The notes: a model not told the origin generated them from the letters alone. Counted from the first letter of the stretch, positions 1 through 7,728 are shown. The stretch is 13,454 nucleotides of DNA from Gemmatimonadota bacterium (GCA_003131365.1 PKVB01000153.1:1-13454), one strand, 5' to 3'. Made by a program: numbers and translations.

Positions 1-694
1 CGACGAGCAGGAGGACGAGACCGATCGCGCTCGCTTCCAGCACACGGTGCGGCCGAATCCAGCGCATGTAGACGCCCATTATCAACGCGGTCGGAATCGT
101 GAGGCCGATCGTCACGACGCCCCACGGGCTCGCCTTGAGAGCGTTCACGACGACTAGCGCGAGGACCGCGATCAGAATGATCATGATGCCGAAAACGGCG
201 ACGAGCGCCGTAAAGCCCGCGATGGGACCGATCTCTTCCTTGGCCATCTGGCCCAGCGACTTTCCGTCGCGGCGCACCGACGCGCAGAGGATCACGAAGT
301 CCTGTACCGCCCCGCCCAGCGCGACGCCGACGATTATCCAGATCGCGCCGGGTAGGAATCCGAATTGGGCCGCGAGCGTTGGCCCGACGAGCGGACCAGG
401 TCCCGCGATCGCCGCGAAATGGTGGCCAAACACGATCCACCGATTGGTCGGCATGTAGTCGCGACCGTCGTTGAGACGCACGGCCGGTGTCGGACGCGCT
501 GGATCGAGCGCGAAGATCCTGCTCGCAATGAACTTGCTGTAGAACCGGTACGACACGGCGTACGTGCATAGCGCCGCCACCAGCAGCCACGCGGCATTGA
601 CCGGCTCGCCGCGCGACAGCGCCAGCCACGCAAAGCTGACGGCGCCGGCAGCCGAGACGAAGGACCAGATGAGGATGGTGCGGAGTCGTCGCAT
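1..694 (-). CDS. cstA: Carbon starvation protein CstA family transporter (partial, N-terminal 231 residues)
   Basis: Read on the minus strand from an ATG at 694, the frame stays open to the left edge, so the C-terminal half or more is outside the window. The visible protein has an N-terminal membrane segment, a second one around residues 33-50, and then the family hallmark GHHFAAIAGPGPLVGPTLAA at about residues 89-108, followed by further hydrophobic helices. CstA proteins are multi-pass inner-membrane transporters linked to pyruvate and peptide uptake during carbon limitation. The motif match makes the family call firm; substrate cannot be read from the sequence. No strong Shine-Dalgarno precedes the ATG, and an in-frame GTG five codons upstream is an alternative start. 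It is divergent from the lipoprotein gene at 765, sharing a 70-bp spacer. Confidence 0.93.
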   Translation of the reverse strand, partial: MRRLRTILIWSFVSAAGAVSFAWLALSRGEPVNAAWLLVAALCTYAVSYRFYSKFIASRIFALDPARPTPAVRLNDGRDYMPTNRWIVFGHHFAAIAGPGPLVGPTLAAQFGFLPGAIWIIVGVALGGAVQDFVILCASVRRDGKSLGQMAKEEIGPIAGFTALVAVFGIMIILIAVLALVVVNALKASPWGVVTIGLTIPTALIMGVYMRWIRPHRVLEASAIGLVLLLV

Positions 695-764
695 CAGAGC
701 GTTGCCCACGTGTGCGATGAAATTGAGTATGCGTTAACTTTCTCCGCAATCCGAACCCCACCCG

Positions 765-1400
765 TTGCGACCCATTCTTCTCATTGCTGCCGCCGCGCTC
801 TCGCTGGCGTGCGCTTCCAAACCGCCCGAGACCGACGCTCCTCCCGTCACGTATCGCCCGCTCGAGCGGATGGCGGGACAGGAGATCCTCGTCCTTCCGG
901 TCCAGTATCTCACCGGTAACGACACCCTCGGCTGGCAGGCGAAGATTCCTGATCGGGCCGCGTTTCTCGCCGACCTCGACGATCAGATCGAAGCCGCGAT
1001 GAACGCGCGGGGCCTTGGCCGGGCATGGACGTTCGGGCGCGAGGTCGAGCGCGCGTCGAAAATGAACAGCATACTGATGACTGACGCGCGATCACTCTCC
1101 GCTGAGTGGCTGCGTGGGCGCGTTCTACCCGAGGCCACGGTGCGCGATCCGTTGGCGCAGCAGGTTCGTGGCCTCGTAGGTCTGAAGGGCTCGCGCTACG
1201 CTCTGCTCCCCGTCGAGCTCAGGCTGGAGAACCGTGGGAATGGTACGGGCGTTGCAATTTTGCGCGTCGTGATGATCGATTCGCGCATGGCTCTTATCCG
1301 GTGGGTGGGCGAGGTGGTAAGCGATCCCATGAGGACGCTGTCTCCCGCGCTCACGGCGAGTGTCGCGACGCATTTCGCCGATCTCGTCATCGCGCCCTGA
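765..1400 (+). CDS. Predicted lipoprotein of unknown function
   Basis: A 211-residue protein with a TTG start, the only start available after the in-frame TAA at 735. Residues 1-15 form a hydrophobic signal segment ending in SLA followed by Cys16, a lipobox-like site, and then a polar, proline-rich linker. This suggests export and lipid anchoring. The body alternates beta-like stretches (ILVLPVQYL; YALLPVELRLE; VAILRVVMI) with helices. This loosely recalls small lipoproteins of the LpoB/CsgG type, but I see no diagnostic motif and do not assign a family. It lies 27 nt upstream of the phosphoesterase gene and probably heads that operon. No Shine-Dalgarno is visible; a TAACTTTC element at 735-742 may be its promoter. 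Confidence 0.75.
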   Translation: MRPILLIAAAALSLACASKPPETDAPPVTYRPLERMAGQEILVLPVQYLTGNDTLGWQAKIPDRAAFLADLDDQIEAAMNARGLGRAWTFGREVERASKMNSILMTDARSLSAEWLRGRVLPEATVRDPLAQQVRGLVGLKGSRYALLPVELRLENRGNGTGVAILRVVMIDSRMALIRWVGEVVSDPMRTLSPALTASVATHFADLVIAP

Positions 1401-1427
1401 TCTGACCGCGATCTCGACGCAGGTGCC

Positions 1428-2270
1428 GTGACGACCGTCTTCCACGTCTCCGATCTGCACTTTGGCTGGCCTGCGGTTCCCGAGCAGATCGAAGCCATCG
1501 AGCAGATCATCCAGATGAAGAAGTACGACGTCGTGGCGATTTCGGGCGACCTCTCCCAGCGGGCGAGGGCGGGCGAGTTTCAGAGAGCGGCGGCGTTCAT
1601 CCGCGACGCCAGAAAGGTGAGCGCGGTCATCACCGTACCGGGTAATCACGACGTCAAGTGGTGGAGGGCGCCGCTTGGGTTGGGCGACAAGTCAAAGGTC
1701 TACGAGAACTATCGAAAGTTCATCGACAGGGACCTGGAGCCCGTTCTCCACGTTCCGGGCACGACGTTCGTCGGGATCAACACCGCGCACGGAGTCACGC
1801 GCCGCACCCTGACGTGGAACCTGCGCGACATCTCCATCATCGGCGACATCCACAAGCACCAGCTCGACAAGGCGAAGGATCTCTTCGAGACGTCACCACC
1901 AACGGACGCTCGCGTCATCGTGATGCACCACTACCCGGTGCGTGGCGAGCTGTCTCAGCGTCACGGGCTCAAGAACACGCAAAAGATTCTCGGGGTTTTC
2001 GCCGAGATGGGCGTCGATCTAGTGTGTTGTGGTCATGACCATCAGGAATCGGTGCACTACATCGAGCACACGAGGAAGGGCACAGTGATCTCGACGGCTG
2101 GCACCGTCTCCAACAGATCGCGCGGAGGACGGCCCTCTTCGGTCAACGTCATCGAGATCGGATTGGAGACGATCGATGTCACGACGCACATGTGGTCGAA
2201 GGAGCATCGCACTTTTGTAAAAGGTCCCCACAAACGCTTCAAGCGGTCGGACTATGTGGCGGCTGTTTAA
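1428..2270 (+). CDS. Calcineurin-like metallophosphoesterase (class III phosphodiesterase type)
   Basis: A 280-residue cytoplasmic protein with no signal peptide. It carries the metallophosphoesterase motifs in order: SDLH at residues 8-11, GDLSQ at 40-44, GNHD at 72-75, MHHYP at 166-170 and GHDH at 202-205. These supply the Asp, Asn and His ligands of a two-metal centre that hydrolyses phosphodiesters or phosphomonoesters. The compact layout resembles CpdA/Icc-type and related cyclic-nucleotide or nucleic-acid phosphodiesterases, but the substrate cannot be assigned. The start is GTG at 1428, giving an N-terminus that runs straight into the first beta strand and motif; AGGTG lies just upstream. 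The 3' end overlaps the start of the SprT-like gene by 17 nt, so the two are probably translated together. Confidence 0.9.
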   Translation: MTTVFHVSDLHFGWPAVPEQIEAIEQIIQMKKYDVVAISGDLSQRARAGEFQRAAAFIRDARKVSAVITVPGNHDVKWWRAPLGLGDKSKVYENYRKFIDRDLEPVLHVPGTTFVGINTAHGVTRRTLTWNLRDISIIGDIHKHQLDKAKDLFETSPPTDARVIVMHHYPVRGELSQRHGLKNTQKILGVFAEMGVDLVCCGHDHQESVHYIEHTRKGTVISTAGTVSNRSRGGRPSSVNVIEIGLETIDVTTHMWSKEHRTFVKGPHKRFKRSDYVAAV

Positions 2271-2943
2271 TCGCGACCAGCTCGCGCTGGATCTGGATGA
2301 CGCGCCCCCAAAAAACGCGGAAGAGCTGAGGGACCGGCTCCGGCGCATCGGGCTCGGCTTGAAGTACCGGGTGAGGCTGACGACGAACCGAACGGTCGTC
2401 GTCAGCTACAGCGGCGGCGAGCTACGGATTCACCACAGCTTTCTAGGCGCCAGCGAGGAAGTGTGGAGGGCGATTATTACATTCGTGCACGGGCGGACGC
2501 GCGTCGTGCGAAACGAGGCGAGGAAAACGATCCTCGAATTCCCCGTGGCGCGATCGAGTGACCCGCCGCGCCGGAGGCGGTCGCGGGAGCGCACGAACCC
2601 CGCGGACCTGCCGCTCATTCGCGAGCTGTCACGCTGGCATGCCGCGTACAACGACGAGCGATTCGGCGGAGCGCTGCGGACGATTCCCATCCGCATCTCG
2701 CGCCGGATGAAGAGCCGGCTGGGCCACTACAGTCCGGCCGCTCACGGATGCGAGCCGGAGGTTGTGATCAGCAGGCGGCATATCCGGCGCGACGGGTGGG
2801 AGGAGGCGCTGCACACGCTGCTGCACGAGATGGTGCATCAGTGGCAGGACGAGCAGGGGCTGGTCGTCGATCACGGATCGAGCTTCCGGGCTAAGGCGCG
2901 CGCGGTGGGGATAACTCCTCTCGCGTGCCGCGCAGTCGCCTGA
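2254..2943 (+). CDS. SprT-like zinc metallopeptidase-domain protein
   Basis: A 229-residue protein. The C-terminal half (about 120-229) is a SprT-like domain: an upstream helix with WHAAYNDERFGG at 128-139, a strand with a GHYSP turn near 157-161, then HEMVH at 191-195 and a further His in DHGSSFR at 206-212. The two HExxH histidines plus His207 would bind zinc, with Glu192 as catalytic residue. SprT/Spartan relatives act on DNA-bound proteins; YgjP-like relatives are poorly understood. The N-terminal ~110 residues are basic and unassigned, with an Arg-rich stretch at 106-113. No zinc ribbon follows the domain. The ATG lies within the end of the phosphoesterase gene, consistent with translational coupling. 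Confidence 0.85.
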   Translation: MWRLFNRDQLALDLDDAPPKNAEELRDRLRRIGLGLKYRVRLTTNRTVVVSYSGGELRIHHSFLGASEEVWRAIITFVHGRTRVVRNEARKTILEFPVARSSDPPRRRRSRERTNPADLPLIRELSRWHAAYNDERFGGALRTIPIRISRRMKSRLGHYSPAAHGCEPEVVISRRHIRRDGWEEALHTLLHEMVHQWQDEQGLVVDHGSSFRAKARAVGITPLACRAVA

Positions 2944-2951
2944 TAGGCAAC

Positions 2952-2981
2952 CTCAGAGTGGGTTTTCCGCTCTTATCTGAG
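2952..2981 (+). terminator. Weak stem-loop between the SprT-like gene and gcdH
   Basis: CTCA (2952-2955) can pair with TGAG (2978-2981). Inside it, GAGTGG (2956-2961) pairs with CCGCTC (2967-2972) around a GTTTT loop. It lies just after the SprT-like stop codon and before the gcdH promoter-like element. It could end the upstream operon, but there is no U-tract beyond TTAT, so the call is tentative. Confidence 0.3.
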
Positions 2982-2982
2982 C

Positions 2983-2990
2983 TAACTTTC
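2983..2990 (+). promoter_or_regulatory. Putative -10 element giving a leaderless gcdH transcript
   Basis: TAACTTTC ends 4 nt before the gcdH ATG at 2995, and no Shine-Dalgarno precedes that ATG. A -10 here would start RNA at or within a few bases of the A of the start codon. The same octamer occurs at 735-742 before the lipoprotein gene. It resembles the TAnnTTTG element of Bacteroidota-type promoters more than a textbook TATAAT. No convincing -35 partner is seen. Confidence 0.4.
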
Positions 2991-2994
2991 TGCC

Positions 2995-4167
2995 ATGACC
3001 GATTTCTACAATCTCGATTCCGTGCTCTCCGAAGAGGAGCGCGCCGTTCGTGACACGATTCGCGCGTTCGTCGATGAAAAAGTTCTGCCCATCATCGGCG
3101 ACTGCTACATAGAAGGAAGATTCCCGAAGGAGCTGGTGCCGGAGATGGCAGAGCTGGGTATGTTCGGGGCAAACTTGCCCGAAGAGTACGGGTGCGCCGG
3201 CCTCAACAACGTCGCGTATGGGCTGATCATGCACGAGCTGGAGCGAGGAGATTCGGGCGTGCGCTCTTTCGCTTCCGTGCAGGGCGCTCTGGTGATGTAC
3301 CCGGTCTACGCCTTCGGTACCGAAGAGCAGAAGCGCCACTATCTCCCGAAAATGGCTAGCGGCGAAATAATTGGATGCTTCGGATTGACCGAGCCTGATT
3401 ATGGGTCGAATCCGTCGGGGATGATCACGCGTGCCCGCGAGCAGAAGGACGGAAGCTGGGTCATCAACGGCGCCAAGATGTGGATCACCAACGGATCCAC
3501 CGCGCGGGTCGCGATCATATGGGCCAAGACGGGAGACGACAATAGCGACAAATCGATCCGCGGGTTCATAGTTCCGACCGACGCGCCGGGATTCACGGCG
3601 AAGGACCAGAAGGGGAAGCTCTCCCTGCGTGCTTCGGACACGAGCGAGCTGGTGCTCCAGGATGTGAAAGTGTCGGCGACGGCGCTGCTGCCCAAGACAG
3701 GCGGCATCAAGAGTCCGCTCATGTGCCTCACGCAGGCCCGTTATGGCATCGCCTGGGGTGCCATGGGAGCGGCGCAGGCGTGCTACGAGGAAGCGCTCGC
3801 TTACGCCGGCAACAGAGTGATGTTCGGTAAGCCGATAGGAGGCTTCCAGCTGCAGCAGCAGCGACTGGCCGAAATGCTGACGAAGCTCGTAAAGGGCGAG
3901 CTCCTCTGTCTTCATCTTGGGCGGCTCAAAGACGCTGGGACATTCACTCCGCAGCAGGTGTCGCTGGCCAAGCGCAACAATGTGAGCGCGGCCACCGACA
4001 TCGCGCGTGAAGCGCGCAGACTGCTGGGCGCAAATGGAATACTTGCAGAGTATTCGTCGATGCGGCACATGGCCAATCTCGAGAGTGTGTATACCTACGA
4101 GGGTACCCACGACATCCATACTCTGATACTGGGGCAAGCAGTGACCGGATTGAGCGCATTCGAGTGA
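2995..4167 (+). CDS. gcdH: Glutaryl-CoA dehydrogenase (acyl-CoA dehydrogenase family)
   Basis: A 390-residue FAD enzyme with the complete acyl-CoA dehydrogenase fold. FAD-contact motifs are FGLTEPDYGSNPSG at 129-142 and WITNGS at 163-168. The C-terminal signature YEGTHDIH at 368-375 places the catalytic base at Glu369. Features specific to the glutaryl-CoA branch are the RSFASVQ segment with Arg90, where the family keeps an arginine for the substrate carboxylate, KLSLRAS in the middle domain, and ARYGIAWGAMGAA. The expected reaction is oxidative decarboxylation of glutaryl-CoA to crotonyl-CoA in lysine, tryptophan or benzoate-type catabolism, passing electrons to ETF. The ATG at 2995 gives the normal length. 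ETF and ETF-QO are encoded 3.7 kb downstream. A non-decarboxylating relative is possible but less likely. Confidence 0.88.
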   Translation: MTDFYNLDSVLSEEERAVRDTIRAFVDEKVLPIIGDCYIEGRFPKELVPEMAELGMFGANLPEEYGCAGLNNVAYGLIMHELERGDSGVRSFASVQGALVMYPVYAFGTEEQKRHYLPKMASGEIIGCFGLTEPDYGSNPSGMITRAREQKDGSWVINGAKMWITNGSTARVAIIWAKTGDDNSDKSIRGFIVPTDAPGFTAKDQKGKLSLRASDTSELVLQDVKVSATALLPKTGGIKSPLMCLTQARYGIAWGAMGAAQACYEEALAYAGNRVMFGKPIGGFQLQQQRLAEMLTKLVKGELLCLHLGRLKDAGTFTPQQVSLAKRNNVSAATDIAREARRLLGANGILAEYSSMRHMANLESVYTYEGTHDIHTLILGQAVTGLSAFE

Positions 4168-4205
4168 GAGAAAGCTTGTCTGACGCACATCTGACGGTGG
4201 GATTG

Positions 4206-4211
4206 TAGTAT
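4206..4211 (+). promoter_or_regulatory. Possible -10 box upstream of the membrane protease gene
   Basis: TAGTAT within repeat copy A. The same hexamer occurs in the etfB leader (7863-7868), and a TATACT stands at about the same place in copy B. It could drive the 4348 gene with a ~130-nt leader containing the hairpin. No consensus -35 at 16-18 nt is evident, so confidence is low. Confidence 0.25.
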
Positions 4212-4237
4212 TCGCCGACAGCTGTCGAGCGGAGCGA

Positions 4238-4270
4238 AAGGGTCCGGGCGCGAGAGGCGTTCGGACCCTT
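4238..4270 (+). terminator. Long hairpin with GAGAG loop (copy A); candidate gcdH terminator or leader structure
   Basis: AAGGGTCCGGGCGC (4238-4251) pairs over 14 positions, two of them G-U, with GCGTTCGGACCCTT (4257-4270) around the loop GAGAG. The 3' side continues CTCCGTCTTAG, a poor U-tract. It could terminate gcdH transcription. If the TAGTAT box is a promoter, it would instead sit in the 5' leader of the next gene. Confidence 0.45.
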
Positions 4271-4334
4271 CTCCGTCTTAGTTGGTTACGGGCCTAGCAT
4301 CTCACGGCGTGTCCTGCCACATCCCCTAACCCCT

Positions 4335-4340
4335 GAGGAG
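4335..4340 (+). promoter_or_regulatory. Shine-Dalgarno site deciding a CTG start
   Basis: GAGGAG, then 7 nt, then CTG at 4348. It is among the best Shine-Dalgarno matches in the window, with ideal spacing. The reading frame that continues from this CTG contains no ATG, GTG or TTG until 4765, well inside what looks like a folded ectodomain. Confidence 0.7.
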
Positions 4341-4347
4341 CCTTAGC

Positions 4348-7300
4348 CTGACCCGTTCCAGAGTCGCGATCCTGGTACTGTCGATCGCCGTCGTCGCAGC
4401 GCCCACCGCGGCGTGGCTCTTTCCGCGCGCACTTCCGATCGTCGCGCTCCGGCAGTCCCTCACCCGAGACGTCGCGCTCGCTCGCGCCGATTCTTTTTTT
4501 CGCGTTCACTCGCTCGCGCCCGCCGGCGCGCGAACCGCGGTTCGCTTCGAGGGCAACGACTCGCTCCGCACGTTTGTCGAGCTGGCCGGCGGCGGTCACG
4601 ATTCTCTGAACGCTCTGGTTCGCGGCAAGGACGTCGCGCCCTTTACCTGGTCGGTCCGCGCGTTCGTTCCCGGCGACCCTCGGGAAGCGCGCGTCCAATT
4701 CGCGCCCGACGGCCGCATTATCGGGTTCGAGCGAAAGCTCTCCGAAGCGGATCGCCGGCCCGCTGTGAGCGCTGACTCCGGCCAACGTCTGGCGGAGATT
4801 GCGCTGAATACCTGGATCGACGGTAGCGCGAGCCGCTGGAAGCTCGTTACGGCGTCGTACGAAACGAAGAAGACCAGCGGCCGGATCGACCGCACATACA
4901 CGTTCGAGCGGGTCGACCGACGCGTTGGCGGCGCGCCGATCCGCACCGAAGTCGGAATCGCCGGCGACACTCCGGCTCGTGTCCGGCCATTTGTCGAGAT
5001 TCCCGAGTCGTTTCGCCGGCGGTACGCGGAAATGCGGTCGTGGAACGAGCTGCTCACGCTGCTGGCCACTCTGGGTTTTCTCGGCATCGCGATTGTCGGC
5101 ATCGTCGTCCTCACCCGATTCGCGCGTGAGACCAGCGTCCGCTGGCGCGAGCCGATGCTGGTGGGCGCGGTGATCGGCGGGCTCGCGCTCGCCGCCGGCA
5201 TCAACGAGATGCCGGGAAGCTGGTTCTCGTACGATACCGCGATGCTGCCCGCCACCTTCCGGGCGATGCAGGTCCTTTTTGCGCTGTTGGCTGGCCTCTC
5301 GACTGCGCTGCTCGTCGGCTTCACGCTCGCCGCGGCAGAGGCATCCACCCGGCATGCGTTCCCGCGGCATCTCGATTGGTGGAAGCTGTGGCGGTACCGT
5401 GGTACGAGGGAGGTCGCGTCCCGTGTTGGAGGTGGCTACGCCGTGGCCGCTATCGGTTTCGCCTACGTCGCGATTTTCTATCTGGTGACTCGGACGCTGT
5501 TCGGCTGGTGGGTGCCGAGCGAGCTGCTCGACGATCCGAACCAGATCGCGTCGCCAATGCCCTGGATCTCCGGGATTGCGATGTCCGTAAATGCCGGCGT
5601 GTGGGAGGAGTCTCTCTTCCGCGCGCTCCCGCTCTCTCTGCTTTCGCTCTGGATCGGGCGGCGTCCTGGGCGCCGGTGGTGGTTGGCGGCGGGAGTCGTC
5701 GCGACGGCGCTCATTTTCGGTTTCGCCCACGCGAACTACGAATCGTGGCCCCCGTATTCGCGCGGAGTGGAGCTCTTTCTCGACGCCTGCTTCTGGGCGG
5801 TGCTGTTCGTCAACTTCGGCCTTATCGTCACCGTGATCGCGCACTTCGTGTACGATCTCGTGCTGTTCGGGATATTCGCCGCGACGGGAAGCTCCATCGA
5901 ATACAGGGTCTCGGCCGCGATCATACTGCTCGCGCTGCTGGCCCCGGCCCTCGTCGTGTTGTGGCGATGGGCGCGGCAGCGTGGCTTCACAACGGCTCCG
6001 GAAGACGCCTGGTTCGGGGCGTGGACGCGTGTCGCCGCTCTGGAACCGCGGGCTCCGATCACTGCGAGCCAGCCAGGCGTAATCGCGGTGCGGGCGCGCC
6101 GGCTCGCGGTGGCAGCCGCCGTTGCCGGCGTCATCGTCGCCGTGGCCCGGCCGCCCAAGCCCACACTTGGCCCGCAGTTCACGGCCGACCGCCAGCGCGT
6201 CCTTGTCGCAGCCGACTCGATGCTGCTCTCGCACGGTGGAAATCCGGCCGGCTGGACGCGCCTCACCGGGACAGGGGCGGACACCCTCGACGCGTGGCCG
6301 CGGTTTCTGCGCCAACACAAGCTCGTCCCCGAGGCGCAGCGGTTCGCCTCCACTTATGAGCCGCCCACGTGGTGGACAGTCCGCTACGTCCACACGACGG
6401 GCAGCGCGGCGCAGCGCACCGAGGAATGGCGCGTCAGGCTGTGGCCGGACGGCAGGCCGCTCGACGCACGCCATCTCATTCCGGATTCCGCGTCCCGCGG
6501 TTCAGCCGATTCCGCGGGGCTTCGTCGTATCGCGCTCGCATCTCTCGCGCGCGAAGGGATAGACACATCCAAGCTCAAGGAATCGGAGGTCAAGGAGACA
6601 GCACGCCCCGCGAGACGCGATGCTACGATCACCTACACGGACACGGCTGTGAAGCTGCCGGACGGTGCGGCCGCGCATGCGTGGGTGCAGATCGCCGGGG
6701 ACGAGCCGCTCGTGGCGCGACGTGGCGTGGAGTTGCCGGAAGCATTTCTCCGCGCCGACCGCGCGCGACAGACAAATCGATTGTTGAGCGGGGGCGTGAC
6801 CATTCTGCTCCTATTGGGACTGGTGGTGACAGGCGCGATCGTCGTCAAGCGCCGCCGCCCGATCGTGCTGGACGACGGGACGCTCGATCGAAAGGACACT
6901 CTCATTTTCCTGGGCGTGCTCGTCCTGCTCACGACACTGAGCGGCCTCAACTCCCTGCCGTCGCGGCTCTTCTCGTACGACACGACGCAGACCTGGGGCA
7001 ACTTCATCGGAACTACCGCGCTCGGGTTCATCCTGTCGATCCCGTTGATACTGTTTATCCTCGGCCTGTGGCTCGCGCTCAGCGCCATGAGACGACGCGT
7101 AGGAATTCCGATGTTGGCTGGCGAGCCGTCCACATCTACAAGCAATGACCTGCTGGTCACCGGGCTCGGGCTCGGCGGCATCACTTACGCGATGACACAC
7201 CTGGATGCGCTCATCCCCCGAACGGGAATGCCACGCGCACCGACGACGATGCTCAATGAGCTGTTGCCATTATTTGCGGGCATCGCCGACATACCCGCGA

Positions 7301-7728
7301 ATGCGCTGATGATGGTTGCGCTGGCCGGCATCCCGTTACTTGTCGTCGCGGGACTCACTCAGCGTTGGAACCTGCGAGCGCTCCTCGTCCTGGCCGTCGT
7401 GGTGATGGTGGGTGTGTTGGCGTGGACGTCCGGCCCAGTCAGCGACGTCGACATCGATCCCGCGGGCGTGGCGATGGCCATCGTCGGCCTGGCCGTAGTG
7501 TCGACCGCGCTCGTTGTCTGGGGCTCGCTGTCCGGCTGGTCCTGGATCGTCGCGGCGCTGGCATTCCAGGGGTTGGGCGGTCTGCGCAACGCCGCCTATG
7601 GGCCGGTGGGGCAGACACGCGGCGCGGGCGCGCTCGCGGTCCTCGTCGCCTCAGCGCTCGTCGCGGTGATCGCGCGTCAAACGGCGCGAAAGCGCGGAGC
7701 GACCGAACCCAGTCTGACGCAAGTCTGA
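4348..7728 (+). CDS. Large CPBP-type intramembrane protease with tandem duplicated architecture
   Basis: About 1126 residues from a CTG start behind GAGGAG. Unit 1 (about 1-580): a membrane segment at 6-25, a ~190-residue ectodomain, an IPESF motif (218-222), helices with FSYDT (293-297), then a CPBP/Abi glutamic-protease core. That core has EESLFR with Glu420, Glu421 and Arg425, FGFAH with Phe457 and His461, and HFVYD with His499 and Asp503. Unit 2 (about 581-1126) repeats the order: membrane segment 585-601, ectodomain, LPEAF (796-800), FSYDT (875-879) and further helices, but no EExxxR or paired histidines. The CPBP family includes eukaryotic CAAX prenyl endopeptidases and many bacterial proteins of unknown substrate. 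The GTG at 4765 as start would lose the first membrane segment and part of the ectodomain. Structured repeats flank the gene. Confidence 0.85.
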   Translation: MTRSRVAILVLSIAVVAAPTAAWLFPRALPIVALRQSLTRDVALARADSFFRVHSLAPAGARTAVRFEGNDSLRTFVELAGGGHDSLNALVRGKDVAPFTWSVRAFVPGDPREARVQFAPDGRIIGFERKLSEADRRPAVSADSGQRLAEIALNTWIDGSASRWKLVTASYETKKTSGRIDRTYTFERVDRRVGGAPIRTEVGIAGDTPARVRPFVEIPESFRRRYAEMRSWNELLTLLATLGFLGIAIVGIVVLTRFARETSVRWREPMLVGAVIGGLALAAGINEMPGSWFSYDTAMLPATFRAMQVLFALLAGLSTALLVGFTLAAAEASTRHAFPRHLDWWKLWRYRGTREVASRVGGGYAVAAIGFAYVAIFYLVTRTLFGWWVPSELLDDPNQIASPMPWISGIAMSVNAGVWEESLFRALPLSLLSLWIGRRPGRRWWLAAGVVATALIFGFAHANYESWPPYSRGVELFLDACFWAVLFVNFGLIVTVIAHFVYDLVLFGIFAATGSSIEYRVSAAIILLALLAPALVVLWRWARQRGFTTAPEDAWFGAWTRVAALEPRAPITASQPGVIAVRARRLAVAAAVAGVIVAVARPPKPTLGPQFTADRQRVLVAADSMLLSHGGNPAGWTRLTGTGADTLDAWPRFLRQHKLVPEAQRFASTYEPPTWWTVRYVHTTGSAAQRTEEWRVRLWPDGRPLDARHLIPDSASRGSADSAGLRRIALASLAREGIDTSKLKESEVKETARPARRDATITYTDTAVKLPDGAAAHAWVQIAGDEPLVARRGVELPEAFLRADRARQTNRLLSGGVTILLLLGLVVTGAIVVKRRRPIVLDDGTLDRKDTLIFLGVLVLLTTLSGLNSLPSRLFSYDTTQTWGNFIGTTALGFILSIPLILFILGLWLALSAMRRRVGIPMLAGEPSTSTSNDLLVTGLGLGGITYAMTHLDALIPRTGMPRAPTTMLNELLPLFAGIADIPANALMMVALAGIPLLVVAGLTQRWNLRALLVLAVVVMVGVLAWTSGPVSDVDIDPAGVAMAIVGLAVVSTALVVWGSLSGWSWIVAALAFQGLGGLRNAAYGPVGQTRGAGALAVLVASALVAVIARQTARKRGATEPSLTQV

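Larger units (their letters stand above)
4178..4270 (+). repeat. Structured intergenic repeat, copy A
   Basis: First of two alignable ~93-nt elements; the other is at 7712-7805. In order it holds GTCTGACGCA-N2-TCTGA (4178-4194), a TAGTAT box (4206-4211), the 12-nt palindrome CGACAGCTGTCG (4216-4227), the conserved AGCGGAGCGAA (4228-4238), and a 14-bp hairpin with a GAGAG loop (4238-4270). The two copies differ mainly at positions where pairing or palindromy is kept. It lies 10 nt after the gcdH stop and ends 77 nt before the predicted start of the membrane protease gene. Confidence 0.75.

Noticed and set aside
2953..4188. 411-codon open frame on the minus strand
   Set aside because: It covers gcdH almost exactly in antisense and shows no recognisable motif; gcdH is unmistakable.
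4765..4767. GTG as start of the membrane protease
   Set aside because: It would delete the first membrane anchor and part of an ectodomain that is matched by the second unit; the CTG at 4348 has a better ribosome site.
4294..6474. 726-codon open frame on the minus strand
   Set aside because: It lies opposite the membrane protease gene. The product is rich in Arg, Pro, Glu and Asp with no domain, as expected of an antisense frame in high-GC DNA.
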